Source: Sulfuritalea sp. (GTDB lineage: Bacteria; Pseudomonadota; Gammaproteobacteria; Burkholderiales; Rhodocyclaceae). From it: a DNA stretch of 64,000 nt. The DNA lies in NCBI GenBank assembly GCA_016712985.1, contig JADJQA010000029.1, forward strand, positions 7,821 through 71,820, given 5' to 3'. Shown in pieces: positions 1 to 6,871 of this stretch (the stretch's first letter is position 1; each line of letters opens with the position of its first letter). The notes under the pieces were generated by a model, which worked only from the letters and a program-made list of their open reading frames with translations, searched no databases and was not told the DNA's origin. A program made the position numbers and the translations under genes.

Positions 1-18
1 AACTACCCGGAAAGTGCC

Positions 19-873
19 ATGAAGAAACTGCTCACCTTCACCTTGCTGGCGGCCTTCGCCGTTGGCGCCCATGCCGTCGAAGCTCCCAACACGCTCGCCA
101 AGATCAAGTCGTCCAAGACCATTACGCTCGCCTATGCCCAGAATGCCGCGCCGTTCTCCTTCGACGACACCAAGACATTCAAGCCCCAGGGTTACTCGAT
201 CAGCCTTTGCGAAAGCATTGTCACGGAAATCCAGAAGCAACTCGGTCTCGATGCCCTGAAGATCAACTGGGTTGCCGGAACCACGCCCGAGCGCCTCACG
301 ATGGTGGCCGAAGGCAAGGCCGACATGGAATGCGGCGTCACCACCACCACGCTGAAGCGCCAGGAAAAAGTCGATTTCAGCACCGTCACCTTCCTGCAAA
401 CCGCCACCTTGCTGGCACGCAGCGATAGCGGAGTAAACAAGGCGACTGATCTGGTCGGCAAGAAATTGGCAGTCGTTACGGGGACGACGACCGAAAGACG
501 CGTCACCGAAGCGCTCTCCAATGGAAAGATCACCGCGGAAGTCGTTCCCTTCAAGAACCGCGACGATGCCTTCAAGGCCCTGGAAGATGGCAAGGTGCAG
601 GCTTTGGCCGGCGATATGATCGTGCTGTTGGGGCTGGTTTCACGCGATGCTTCCGGCACGCGCTTCACGATGCTGGACGAGGACTTCTCGATGGAGCCCT
701 ACGCCTTTGCGCTGCGTCGCGGTGACCCGGATTTCCGCCTGGCCGTGAATCGCGGTCTGGCCAACACCTACCGGTCGGGCAATATCCTGTCGATCTTCAA
801 TCGCTGGCTTGCGCCCTTCAAGCCCAGCCCAGTGCTGCTTGCCGTCTATGGTCTCAACTCGATGGAAGAGTAG
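19..873 (+). CDS. Amino-acid ABC transporter substrate-binding protein (family 3)
   Basis: The 284-residue product starts with a classical signal peptide (MKKLLTFTLLAAFAVGAHA) and then reads as a periplasmic solute-binding protein of the SBP_bac_3 family, the GltI/glutamate-aspartate type. A segment near residue 80 (NWVAGTTPERLTMVAEGKAD) and the later GTTTERRV stretch are typical of the two-lobed fold. It should capture a polar amino acid for an inner-membrane ABC permease. No permease or ATPase lies downstream: the gene is followed at once by a terminator and an opposing toxin-antitoxin operon, so partners would be upstream of the window or elsewhere. The family is clear, the ligand is inferred. 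Confidence 0.88.
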   Translation: MKKLLTFTLLAAFAVGAHAVEAPNTLAKIKSSKTITLAYAQNAAPFSFDDTKTFKPQGYSISLCESIVTEIQKQLGLDALKINWVAGTTPERLTMVAEGKADMECGVTTTTLKRQEKVDFSTVTFLQTATLLARSDSGVNKATDLVGKKLAVVTGTTTERRVTEALSNGKITAEVVPFKNRDDAFKALEDGKVQALAGDMIVLLGLVSRDASGTRFTMLDEDFSMEPYAFALRRGDPDFRLAVNRGLANTYRSGNILSIFNRWLAPFKPSPVLLAVYGLNSMEE

Positions 874-878
874 TCCTG

Positions 879-903
879 AAAAAGCAGCCTCTGGCTGCTT
901 TTT
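879..903 (+). terminator. Intrinsic terminator after the binding-protein gene
   Basis: An 11-bp perfect stem (AAAAAGCAGCC / GGCTGCTTTTT) with a 3-nt loop and a T-run begins 5 nt after the stop codon. The flanking A and T runs would let it work in both directions. Confidence 0.85.
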
Positions 904-933
904 CTGGTCGGGGCCAGCATGAAGGGGTTTCTG

Positions 934-985
934 CCAGCCAAAGTGGCGAACTTGGCGGATTCGAAGCGCCCGTGACTTTGGCTGG
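934..985. repeat. Inverted repeat, 11-bp arms
   Basis: CCAGCCAAAGT at 934-944 is perfectly complementary to 975-985, with a 30-nt loop. It lies between the first gene's terminator and the end of the toxin gene. There is no T-run, so terminator function for the leftward toxin-antitoxin operon is only a possibility. Confidence 0.5.
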
Positions 986-1093
986 ATCCCAACTGATTGG
1001 TTGCTTCACGGCGACGGCGATGGCGAACGTGCCGGCGCCGGTCTAGTCACCCAGAAGCTGCTACAAATTTACCGGCTTACCGGCCCGGCCATC

Positions 1094-1420
1094 CTATTTC
1101 TTGCCGTAGGTGCTGTCGTGGTCCGGCGCAGTGGTCAGCAGGCGGATGAAGTCGCCCTCACGGTAGGCGGTCGCCCGCCGCGCCTGCGAGATACGTAGTG
1201 AGTAGATGGCGTCGGCCCCGGTCGGCGGTTTGACGCTGACGATCTTTTCCCACTTCAAACCGGCGTCCCGATAAACCTGATGCCAAGTCATCTGGCGCAA
1301 CTTGTTGAGCGTTTCAAGAACGGCATGCCGCTCGAGTTTTTGCAACGTCAGTAAATGGATCTGAAATACCGGGTTGTTCAGGTCTAGCCGGACCTGGGCT
1401 TCCTGACCCGACTCAGACAC
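1094..1420 (-). CDS. Putative RelE-like toxin of a toxin-antitoxin pair
   Basis: This is a 108-residue protein. Its C-terminal half (YSLRISQARRATAYREGDF followed by IRLLTTAPDHDSTYGKK) looks like the strand-rich core and basic/aromatic tail of RelE/ParE-superfamily ribonuclease toxins. It is the second gene of a leftward two-gene operon and its start overlaps the end of the upstream antitoxin gene by 8 bp, which implies translational coupling. The toxin activity is inferred from size, order and this resemblance; the exact family is not certain. Confidence 0.6.
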   Translation of the reverse strand: MSESGQEAQVRLDLNNPVFQIHLLTLQKLERHAVLETLNKLRQMTWHQVYRDAGLKWEKIVSVKPPTGADAIYSLRISQARRATAYREGDFIRLLTTAPDHDSTYGKK

Positions 1421-1685
1421 CCATTTTCTCCAGGGTCGCGCTCAGGTCTGCATCGTCCGCCGGATTGGCTTGCGCCCACGCCAGCGCGCTCTGCAGGTCC
1501 GTGGCATTCGGGGCTTCGTGCAGCCAGCGTTCATTGTCGGGAACGACGGTAGCGGTACGCACCAGCCAAACGCCCGGCTCTCGTTCCTCGACGAGCACCT
1601 GCCGCCCCGCAAAACGTTTGCCTAGCGAAAGTTGGCCGTTGGCGCCGATGATCTTGACGCTGGGTTGAGAAATGATGGTTGCCAT
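1413..1685 (-). CDS. Putative AbrB-like antitoxin
   Basis: The 90-residue protein has an N-terminal swapped-hairpin-like segment (VKIIGANGQLSLGKRFAGRQ then VLVEEREPGVWLVR), as in AbrB/MazE-type DNA-binding antitoxins, and an acidic C-terminal tail expected to wrap the toxin. A GGAGG ribosome site lies just before the ATG at 1685. The gene precedes the toxin gene in the usual antitoxin-first order. A 15-bp palindrome overlapping its promoter suggests autorepression. The family assignment is by pattern only. Confidence 0.6.
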   Translation of the reverse strand: MATIISQPSVKIIGANGQLSLGKRFAGRQVLVEEREPGVWLVRTATVVPDNERWLHEAPNATDLQSALAWAQANPADDADLSATLEKMGV

Positions 1686-1698
1686 GAGGCCTCCGAAA

Positions 1699-1729
1699 TT
1701 AGTGCCGCACTAACGCACGAAGAATTATA
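1699..1729 (-). promoter_or_regulatory. Promoter and palindromic operator of the toxin-antitoxin operon
   Basis: On the minus strand a perfect TATAAT (1724-1729) is followed within 10 nt by TTAGTGC-G-GCACTAA (1699-1713), a perfect palindrome with 7-bp arms covering the expected transcription start. No good -35 box is seen. The arrangement is what an autoregulating antitoxin would bind. Confidence 0.65.
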
Positions 1730-1784
1730 GCTCTGTTGATCGGGTCTGTTGCCAATTCGTTCCGGTGCGCGCAGGATCACGGAC

Positions 1785-3506
1785 ATGAATGCTTCCGCGT
1801 TGTCCGGCCGTCTGGTGTCCTTCTTGCCCTTGCTGGCGACCCTGCGGGACTACCGACTCGGATGGCTGGGCAAGGATTCGATTGCCGGGTTTTCGGCCTG
1901 TATCGTCTCCATTCCGTCGGTGATTGCCTATGCCGAGCTGGTGCATCTGCCGCCGATTGCGGGGCTCTACGCGGCGTTGGCGGCGGCCATCGGCTATGCC
2001 CTGTTTTCGAGTTCGCGGCAGGTCATCGCCGGGCCGGATGCCGCGATCGGATTGCTGGCCGGTTCGACGATTCTGCCGCTGTCGGGTGGCGATCCGGCGC
2101 GCATCGTCGTGCTGGCTGCGATCCTCGGGATCTTGTCGGGTGTCGTGTTGTTGCTTGCGGCGTGGTTGAAGCTGGGAGTCATCGCCGACCTGCTGTCGCG
2201 CCCGGTGCTGATCGGCTACCTCAACGGCGCGTCGCTGGTGCTGATCGCAACGCAGTTGGGCAAGATGTTCGGTATCAAGACCGAGGGCGAGGAATTCTTC
2301 CAGGTAGTGTTCACGGTGTTCGGGAAGCTGCCCCAGACCCAGGCGCCGACCTTCGTGCTCGGGGTGCTGCTGCTTGGGCTGCTGGTCGGATTGGCACGCT
2401 GGCTGCCGCGCATGCCGGGGGCGCTGGCAGTCTGCACGGTGGCGATCGTCGCGACCTTCGCCTTCGACCTCGGCAGCCACGGAATTGCGCTGGTCGGCGA
2501 AGTTCCTTCTGGCGTGCCGCATCTGACGATTCCCTCGTTCCTCTGGGCGGATGTCGCGGCGCTGGCGCCGGCAGCGGTGGCGATCGCCTTCCTGGCTTTT
2601 TCCGACGGTATTCTTCTGGCGCAGACCTTTGCCGAGAAAAACGGCTACGAGGTAGACCCGAATCGCGAACTGGTCGCGCTGGGCTCGGCGAACATACTGG
2701 CCGGGGTCTGGCAAGGGTTCCCGGTCTCGGCCAGCCAGTCGCGCACCTCGATCGTCGATTCGGCCGGTGGTCTGACACAGGTCGCGCAACTGCTGCTGGC
2801 CCTGGGTCTGCTGGTCTTCCTGTTCCTGCTGACGGGTCTGATCGCACTGCTGCCGAAGGTCGCCCTCGGCGCGATCCTGATCGTTACCGCGGTCGGCATG
2901 GTGGAAGTGGCGTCGCTGAGGGGTCTCTACAAGATCGATCGCGTCGAGTTCGGCATTGCCGTCGGGGTGACCCTGGTGATCCTGATTGCCGGCGTCGTGC
3001 CGGGGATCATCCTGGGCTTGCTGCTGTCGCTGATCACGGTACTGGTCGGGATCTCGCGCCCGGCTGACGCCGTCCTGCGCATTCGTCGCGGCGATGCGAA
3101 GTTCCACGATTGTCGCGATGATGAAGAAGAGACGGATACCGTTCCGGGTTTGCTGGTGTATCGGCTCTACGCGCCACTGATCTTTGCCAATGCACGACAT
3201 GTGATGACGCGGATCCGGGCACTGGTCGCCGCGGCGGACCCGCCCGTCAAATGGCTGGTGATCGACGCCCAGGCGATCCATGACATGGACGTGACCGCGG
3301 CGCAGCGTTTTGCCGACCTCGATCGGGAACTCGCTGAAAAGGGGATGGAATTGAAGATCGCCGACGCGCCGCGGCCCTTCCTTGAAGAACTGGCGAGAGT
3401 GGGACTGTCAGAGAAGATGGGCCGGCGGGATTTCTTCGTTTCGGTCAAGAAGGCCCGTGAGGCCTTCGAGCAACAATTGCCTGCGTCGGCGCCGCGGTCC
3501 GGCTAA
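1785..3506 (+). CDS. SulP-family inorganic anion transporter with STAS domain
   Basis: This 573-residue membrane protein of the SulP/SLC26 family is expected to move sulfate, bicarbonate or a related anion across the inner membrane. The N-terminal half holds the conserved SulP start (GLYAALAAAIGYALFSSSRQ, then a GPDAAIG signature) and a run of hydrophobic helices to about residue 400. The C-terminal about 130 residues form a cytoplasmic STAS domain. The ATG at 1785 is preferred over an in-frame TTG at 1749 because AGGA lies 8 nt upstream and homologous sequence begins there. A second SulP gene faces it convergently at 4220-5896. The substrate is unknown. Confidence 0.87.
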   Translation: MNASALSGRLVSFLPLLATLRDYRLGWLGKDSIAGFSACIVSIPSVIAYAELVHLPPIAGLYAALAAAIGYALFSSSRQVIAGPDAAIGLLAGSTILPLSGGDPARIVVLAAILGILSGVVLLLAAWLKLGVIADLLSRPVLIGYLNGASLVLIATQLGKMFGIKTEGEEFFQVVFTVFGKLPQTQAPTFVLGVLLLGLLVGLARWLPRMPGALAVCTVAIVATFAFDLGSHGIALVGEVPSGVPHLTIPSFLWADVAALAPAAVAIAFLAFSDGILLAQTFAEKNGYEVDPNRELVALGSANILAGVWQGFPVSASQSRTSIVDSAGGLTQVAQLLLALGLLVFLFLLTGLIALLPKVALGAILIVTAVGMVEVASLRGLYKIDRVEFGIAVGVTLVILIAGVVPGIILGLLLSLITVLVGISRPADAVLRIRRGDAKFHDCRDDEEETDTVPGLLVYRLYAPLIFANARHVMTRIRALVAAADPPVKWLVIDAQAIHDMDVTAAQRFADLDRELAEKGMELKIADAPRPFLEELARVGLSEKMGRRDFFVSVKKAREAFEQQLPASAPRSG

Positions 3507-3550
3507 GCCCGGGTCCTCTGTCGTAGCGTCACTGATCTGAATTGCTGCCA

Positions 3551-4216
3551 CTATGTCGGCTTCATCGAGTCACCGGCAACTGAACAGTTCGGCACGCCGG
3601 CCACGTTGTCGTTTTCCGATGGCAAGGCTTGTTGAATCTCCTGCACCTGCGCGTGCAGTCCGGGCAGGTCGGCATGGATGGTCTTCCAGACAATCTCCAG
3701 GTCGACCTTGAAGTAGCCGTGCGCCACCGCATTGCACATTTGGTATGCAATAGCCAAGGGCAATTCGGGATGCTCCGCCGCAAAGGCGGGATAGTGCTGT
3801 TCGATGTTGTGGCTGGCTTCGCCGATGATCTCGAAGTTGTAGAAATTCCCGTAGGTGACCTTGAGGAAGGTCTGCTTCTCGTGGTGGTTGCCAATCTGCG
3901 CGGCGGCGGCGCGGATCGCGGCGTAGTAGGCCTCCAGGCCCTTGAGCGTGCTCTTCTTGAGGCCGCCGGTGAAAAAGGTGGCTTCGAGTTTGTAGAGTTC
4001 GCGGGCGACGTTGTTGTCGCGGTGGAATTCGCTGTCGAAGACCTTGGAGAAGATCTCTTCGGTGAGGATGTGCTGGATCAGCATCTCGCGCACATCGGCG
4101 GCGGTGAGGCCGGGGTTGATGGCCTCCTGCGCGTGCTTGAGGAACTTCTTCGAGGCCGTGGTAAAGCGGCGTTGGCCGCGTGCTCGCGTTCGATCATCGC
4201 GCGCAAGGCTTGCCGC
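3551..4216 (-). pseudogene. Fossil: type ISP restriction-modification fragment fused in frame to a HepT-like fragment
   Basis: From the GTG at 4093 an intact 180-codon frame runs through two unrelated pieces. The first 85 or so residues (REMLIQHILTEEIFSKVF, then FTGGLKKSTLKGLEAYYAAI and HHEKQTFLKV) match the linker before the methylase part of large type ISP restriction-modification enzymes. The rest (EIIGEASHNIEQHYPAF to VAHGYFKVDLEIVWKTI) is the C-terminal half of a HepT/DUF86 minimal-nucleotidyltransferase partner. The junction is near 3833-3842. Upstream, more ISP sequence continues (MIEREHAANAA near 4160-4202, then ASKKFLKHAQEAINPG) with a frameshift near 4165. The HepT R-x4-6-H-x-Y motif is spoiled, with Cys replacing Arg (CNAVAHGY). 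It is probably not functional. Confidence 0.75.
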
Positions 4217-4219
4217 CGG

Positions 4220-5896
4220 TCAGCATGCGGCGAGCGGGGTCGTGCCGCCGGCCGCTTGCATCGCCTGGTAGCGCTCGACCGCCTCGCGCGCGTTGAACAG
4301 CATGCGCTCGCGGCCCAGTTGCCGGTCGAAACCGGCATGTCGCACGACCTCGAGGACGCCGGGGTTCAGCCCGGCCAGCCAGACGACGAAGCCGCTGTCC
4401 CTCGCGCGCTTTTCGCCGTCCATCAGCGCCTGCAAGGCCGAATACTCGATGTCGGGTACGCGACTCAGGTCGATGACCAGCACGCGCGGCTGGTACTGCT
4501 CGACGAGAGCATTGATCTTTTCCGCCACATTCTGCGCATTGACGAAGAACAGGCGCCCCTCCGGTCGGAGGATCAGCAGGCCGGGAAAGGTCTCGTCGTC
4601 CGGGTGCTCGGGCGAGAGCGGTCGCAGCACGTCGGCTCCGCGCTTGCGGCCGATCACAGACACGCGCGGTTGCGCGGTCTGGCTTGCCAGACCAACCAGC
4701 GAGATGATGATCGCTATCACGATGCCCTTCAAGGTTCCGAAGATCAGCACGCCAAGCGCGGCGGCGATCGCCCAGCGCAGTTCCATCAGGCGGACCTTGC
4801 GAATCGCAAAAAACTCCGTCGGCTGGATCAACCCGACCGAGTAGACGATGACGATCGCGGCGAGCGTGGCCTGCGGTAGCAAGCCCAGCAACGGCGCCAG
4901 CAGCAGCATGGTGGCAGCCGCGGCAGCAGCGGTCACAAGCGACGCCTTCTGCGAGCGTCCGCCGGTGGAGCGCACGACCGCGGTCTGCGAGGCGCCGCCG
5001 CCCGCGGGCATCGCACCGAACAGCGCGCCCCCCAGATTCGCGGCTCCGCTGGCGACCAGTTCGCGATTGGCATCGCTCGGAGGATCTCCCGGATGGGCAA
5101 AGGCACGACCCGCCGCGATCGTCTCGGTGAAACTCATCAACGCAATCCCCAGCGCACCCGGCACCAGTTGTTCGATGAGCGCCAGATCCGGCAGAGTCAG
5201 GGACGGTAATCCCTGCGGGATGAAACCAACCGTCGAAACGCCCATTGCATCTAGTCCGAGGAACCAGGCTGCGGCGATACCGCCGCCGACGGCGACCAGG
5301 GGCGCGGGCGAATGCGGCCAAAGGCGCTCCATTCCGATCAGCACCAGCAGGGTTGCCACGGCCACCGCCAGCGTGATCAACGAGGTATCGGGAACATGAT
5401 GCACGACGCTGATCAGGTCGCGAAAGAAGCCCTGTTTGTCGATGTGGATGCCCATCAGTTTCGGCACCTGATCGAGCACGATGACAAGTCCAATCCCTGC
5501 CTTGAAGCCGGTCAGCACCGGCGAAGAAATGAAGTTGGCGACAAATCCCAGGCGCAGCAACCGCGCCAGAAGCAGCATCGCGCCGACCAGTGCGGTGAGC
5601 GTGGCCGTCGCCGTGACGAGCTCCGCAGGGTCGCCGTCCGGCACCGCCAGACCCAACTGTGTGCCTGCCAGAATCGCCAGCGTGGTGGTGGAACTGACGC
5701 TCAGCACCCGCGATGATCCGAGCAGCGCGTAGATAGCCATCGGGATGAAGGCGGTATAAAGACCTATGGCCACCGGCAGACCGGCAACCGTCGCGTAGGC
5801 CATCGCCTTGGGCAGGACCACGGCCGCGGCAGTCAGTCCGGCGACAACGTCACAGCGCAGATTGCCATTGCGCTGGGCAGCCTGGGTTTTCGGCAT
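4220..5896 (-). CDS. SulP-family sulfate/anion permease with STAS domain
   Basis: This 558-residue inner-membrane transporter shows the SulP hallmark near its N-terminus (VVLPKAMAYATVAGLPVAIG), about 10-12 membrane helices and a C-terminal STAS domain (LLILRPEGRLFFVNAQNV to VIDLSRVPDIEYSALQAL). The start at 5896 is chosen because AGGAG lies 7 nt upstream; the frame is open further but without a better site. It is diverged from the SulP at 1785-3506, so this is not a recent duplication. The two genes converge on the restriction/HepT fossil. The transported anion cannot be told from the sequence. Confidence 0.87.
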   Translation of the reverse strand: MPKTQAAQRNGNLRCDVVAGLTAAAVVLPKAMAYATVAGLPVAIGLYTAFIPMAIYALLGSSRVLSVSSTTTLAILAGTQLGLAVPDGDPAELVTATATLTALVGAMLLLARLLRLGFVANFISSPVLTGFKAGIGLVIVLDQVPKLMGIHIDKQGFFRDLISVVHHVPDTSLITLAVAVATLLVLIGMERLWPHSPAPLVAVGGGIAAAWFLGLDAMGVSTVGFIPQGLPSLTLPDLALIEQLVPGALGIALMSFTETIAAGRAFAHPGDPPSDANRELVASGAANLGGALFGAMPAGGGASQTAVVRSTGGRSQKASLVTAAAAAATMLLLAPLLGLLPQATLAAIVIVYSVGLIQPTEFFAIRKVRLMELRWAIAAALGVLIFGTLKGIVIAIIISLVGLASQTAQPRVSVIGRKRGADVLRPLSPEHPDDETFPGLLILRPEGRLFFVNAQNVAEKINALVEQYQPRVLVIDLSRVPDIEYSALQALMDGEKRARDSGFVVWLAGLNPGVLEVVRHAGFDRQLGRERMLFNAREAVERYQAMQAAGGTTPLAAC

Positions 5897-6116
5897 TGCT
5901 TGCTCCTGAGGAAGGGAAACCCCAACCGGTTTCGAGAAACGATCAAAGACGCCGTGCGTCGCCGCCAATCGCCTATGTCGCGCTGGCATCCGGTACGAAC
6001 TGCAGTAGGGCCACCCGACCGGCTGCCTCGCCGCGATCGGAGTCCTTCGGTGCTTTGGCTGCGTGGACCACGGTCAGTCCGGGTCATGCTGGACTTCTTG
6101 GTGACGAGTCGAGACA

Positions 6117-6230
6117 TTATGCAGTATGAAGCTTTTTGTTGTTGCGCCGCGCGCGCAGAACCCAGGGTAGCAGCGTGTCCGCGTCGGCATCGACGTCGAC
6201 GGGCCGGTTGTCGAGGGTCAGGCGGGTCAT
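6117..6230 (-). pseudogene. 5' remnant of a [2Fe-2S] oxidoreductase small subunit (IorA/CoxS type)
   Basis: Thirty-seven codons follow a good AGGAA ribosome site and begin MTRLTLDNRPVDVDADADT with LLPWVLR after it. This is the N-terminus of the small [2Fe-2S] subunit of isoquinoline 1-oxidoreductase-like molybdenum hydroxylases. The frame then diverges and stops before any cluster-binding cysteine, so no functional subunit can be made. No large subunit is nearby. Confidence 0.55.
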
Positions 6231-6377
6231 CGGGATTCCTCGCAGCGACGGTCTTTCGGCCAACCGTATTCGGCCCGGCGCGCGGAAGGGGTTTCCGGGG
6301 TTTCCGGGTCTGCGGCGCCTCCCGGCGACCCGCACTGGGGTAACATCCTGGGATCGCGTTGCCGGCGGGAGGCTTCG

Positions 6378-6866
6378 ATGGACTCCGGATTTTTCGATTA
6401 CCCAGATGTCGATTCGGCCGCGTCCCGCGCGGCGGCCGAGTTGCGCTTCCTGCCCGATTGGACCGACGATGAATGGGCGCGCCTGCTACAGCACGCGGCG
6501 GCACGACCGTTCCGGCTTGGCGAGACGGTGATCCGGGCCGGCGAGAGCGAGCGCAGCCTGATGATCGTCGTCGACGGGCGGCTCGACGTGTTCTTTCGCG
6601 CCGGGCAGTTCGGCCGCGAGGTCCGCCGGCAGAGCTGCGACGCCGGCAGCGTCATCGGCGAGCAGGCTTTTCTCGACGGACTCCCGCGCTCGGCGACGAT
6701 CCGCGCCGTCACGGACGGCCGGCTGATGCAACTGACGCCGGAGGCGTTCGAAGCCTTCGCGGGGCACTGGCCGGCGCTCGGCAAGCGCTTCCTTTTCGAT
6801 CTCGGGCGCATCGTTTCGCTGCGCCTGCGTCGGACCACCGCGATGCTCGAGCGCGAGGGGCGCTAG
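6378..6866 (+). CDS. Cyclic-nucleotide-binding (Crp effector-type) domain protein
   Basis: The 162-residue protein consists of a single cNMP-binding beta-roll: ETVIRAGESERSLMIVVDG, then GSVIGEQAFLDGLPRSATI with the phosphate-binding cassette GEQAFLDGLPRSAT, and a C-terminal helix. It has no helix-turn-helix, so it is a sensor or regulatory subunit and not a Crp-type transcription factor. Only 5 nt separate its stop codon from the ATG of the large redox protein downstream, so the two are translationally linked and the domain probably controls that enzyme. Strong GC3 bias is shared by the two genes. Confidence 0.8.
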   Translation: MDSGFFDYPDVDSAASRAAAELRFLPDWTDDEWARLLQHAAARPFRLGETVIRAGESERSLMIVVDGRLDVFFRAGQFGREVRRQSCDAGSVIGEQAFLDGLPRSATIRAVTDGRLMQLTPEAFEAFAGHWPALGKRFLFDLGRIVSLRLRRTTAMLEREGR

Positions 6867-6871
6867 CAGGC

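Noticed and set aside
1725..3281. 518-codon open frame on the minus strand over the first SulP gene
   Set aside because: Its translation is rich in Arg, Gln, His and Asp with no fold-like pattern. It is the antisense shadow of a high-GC coding gene.
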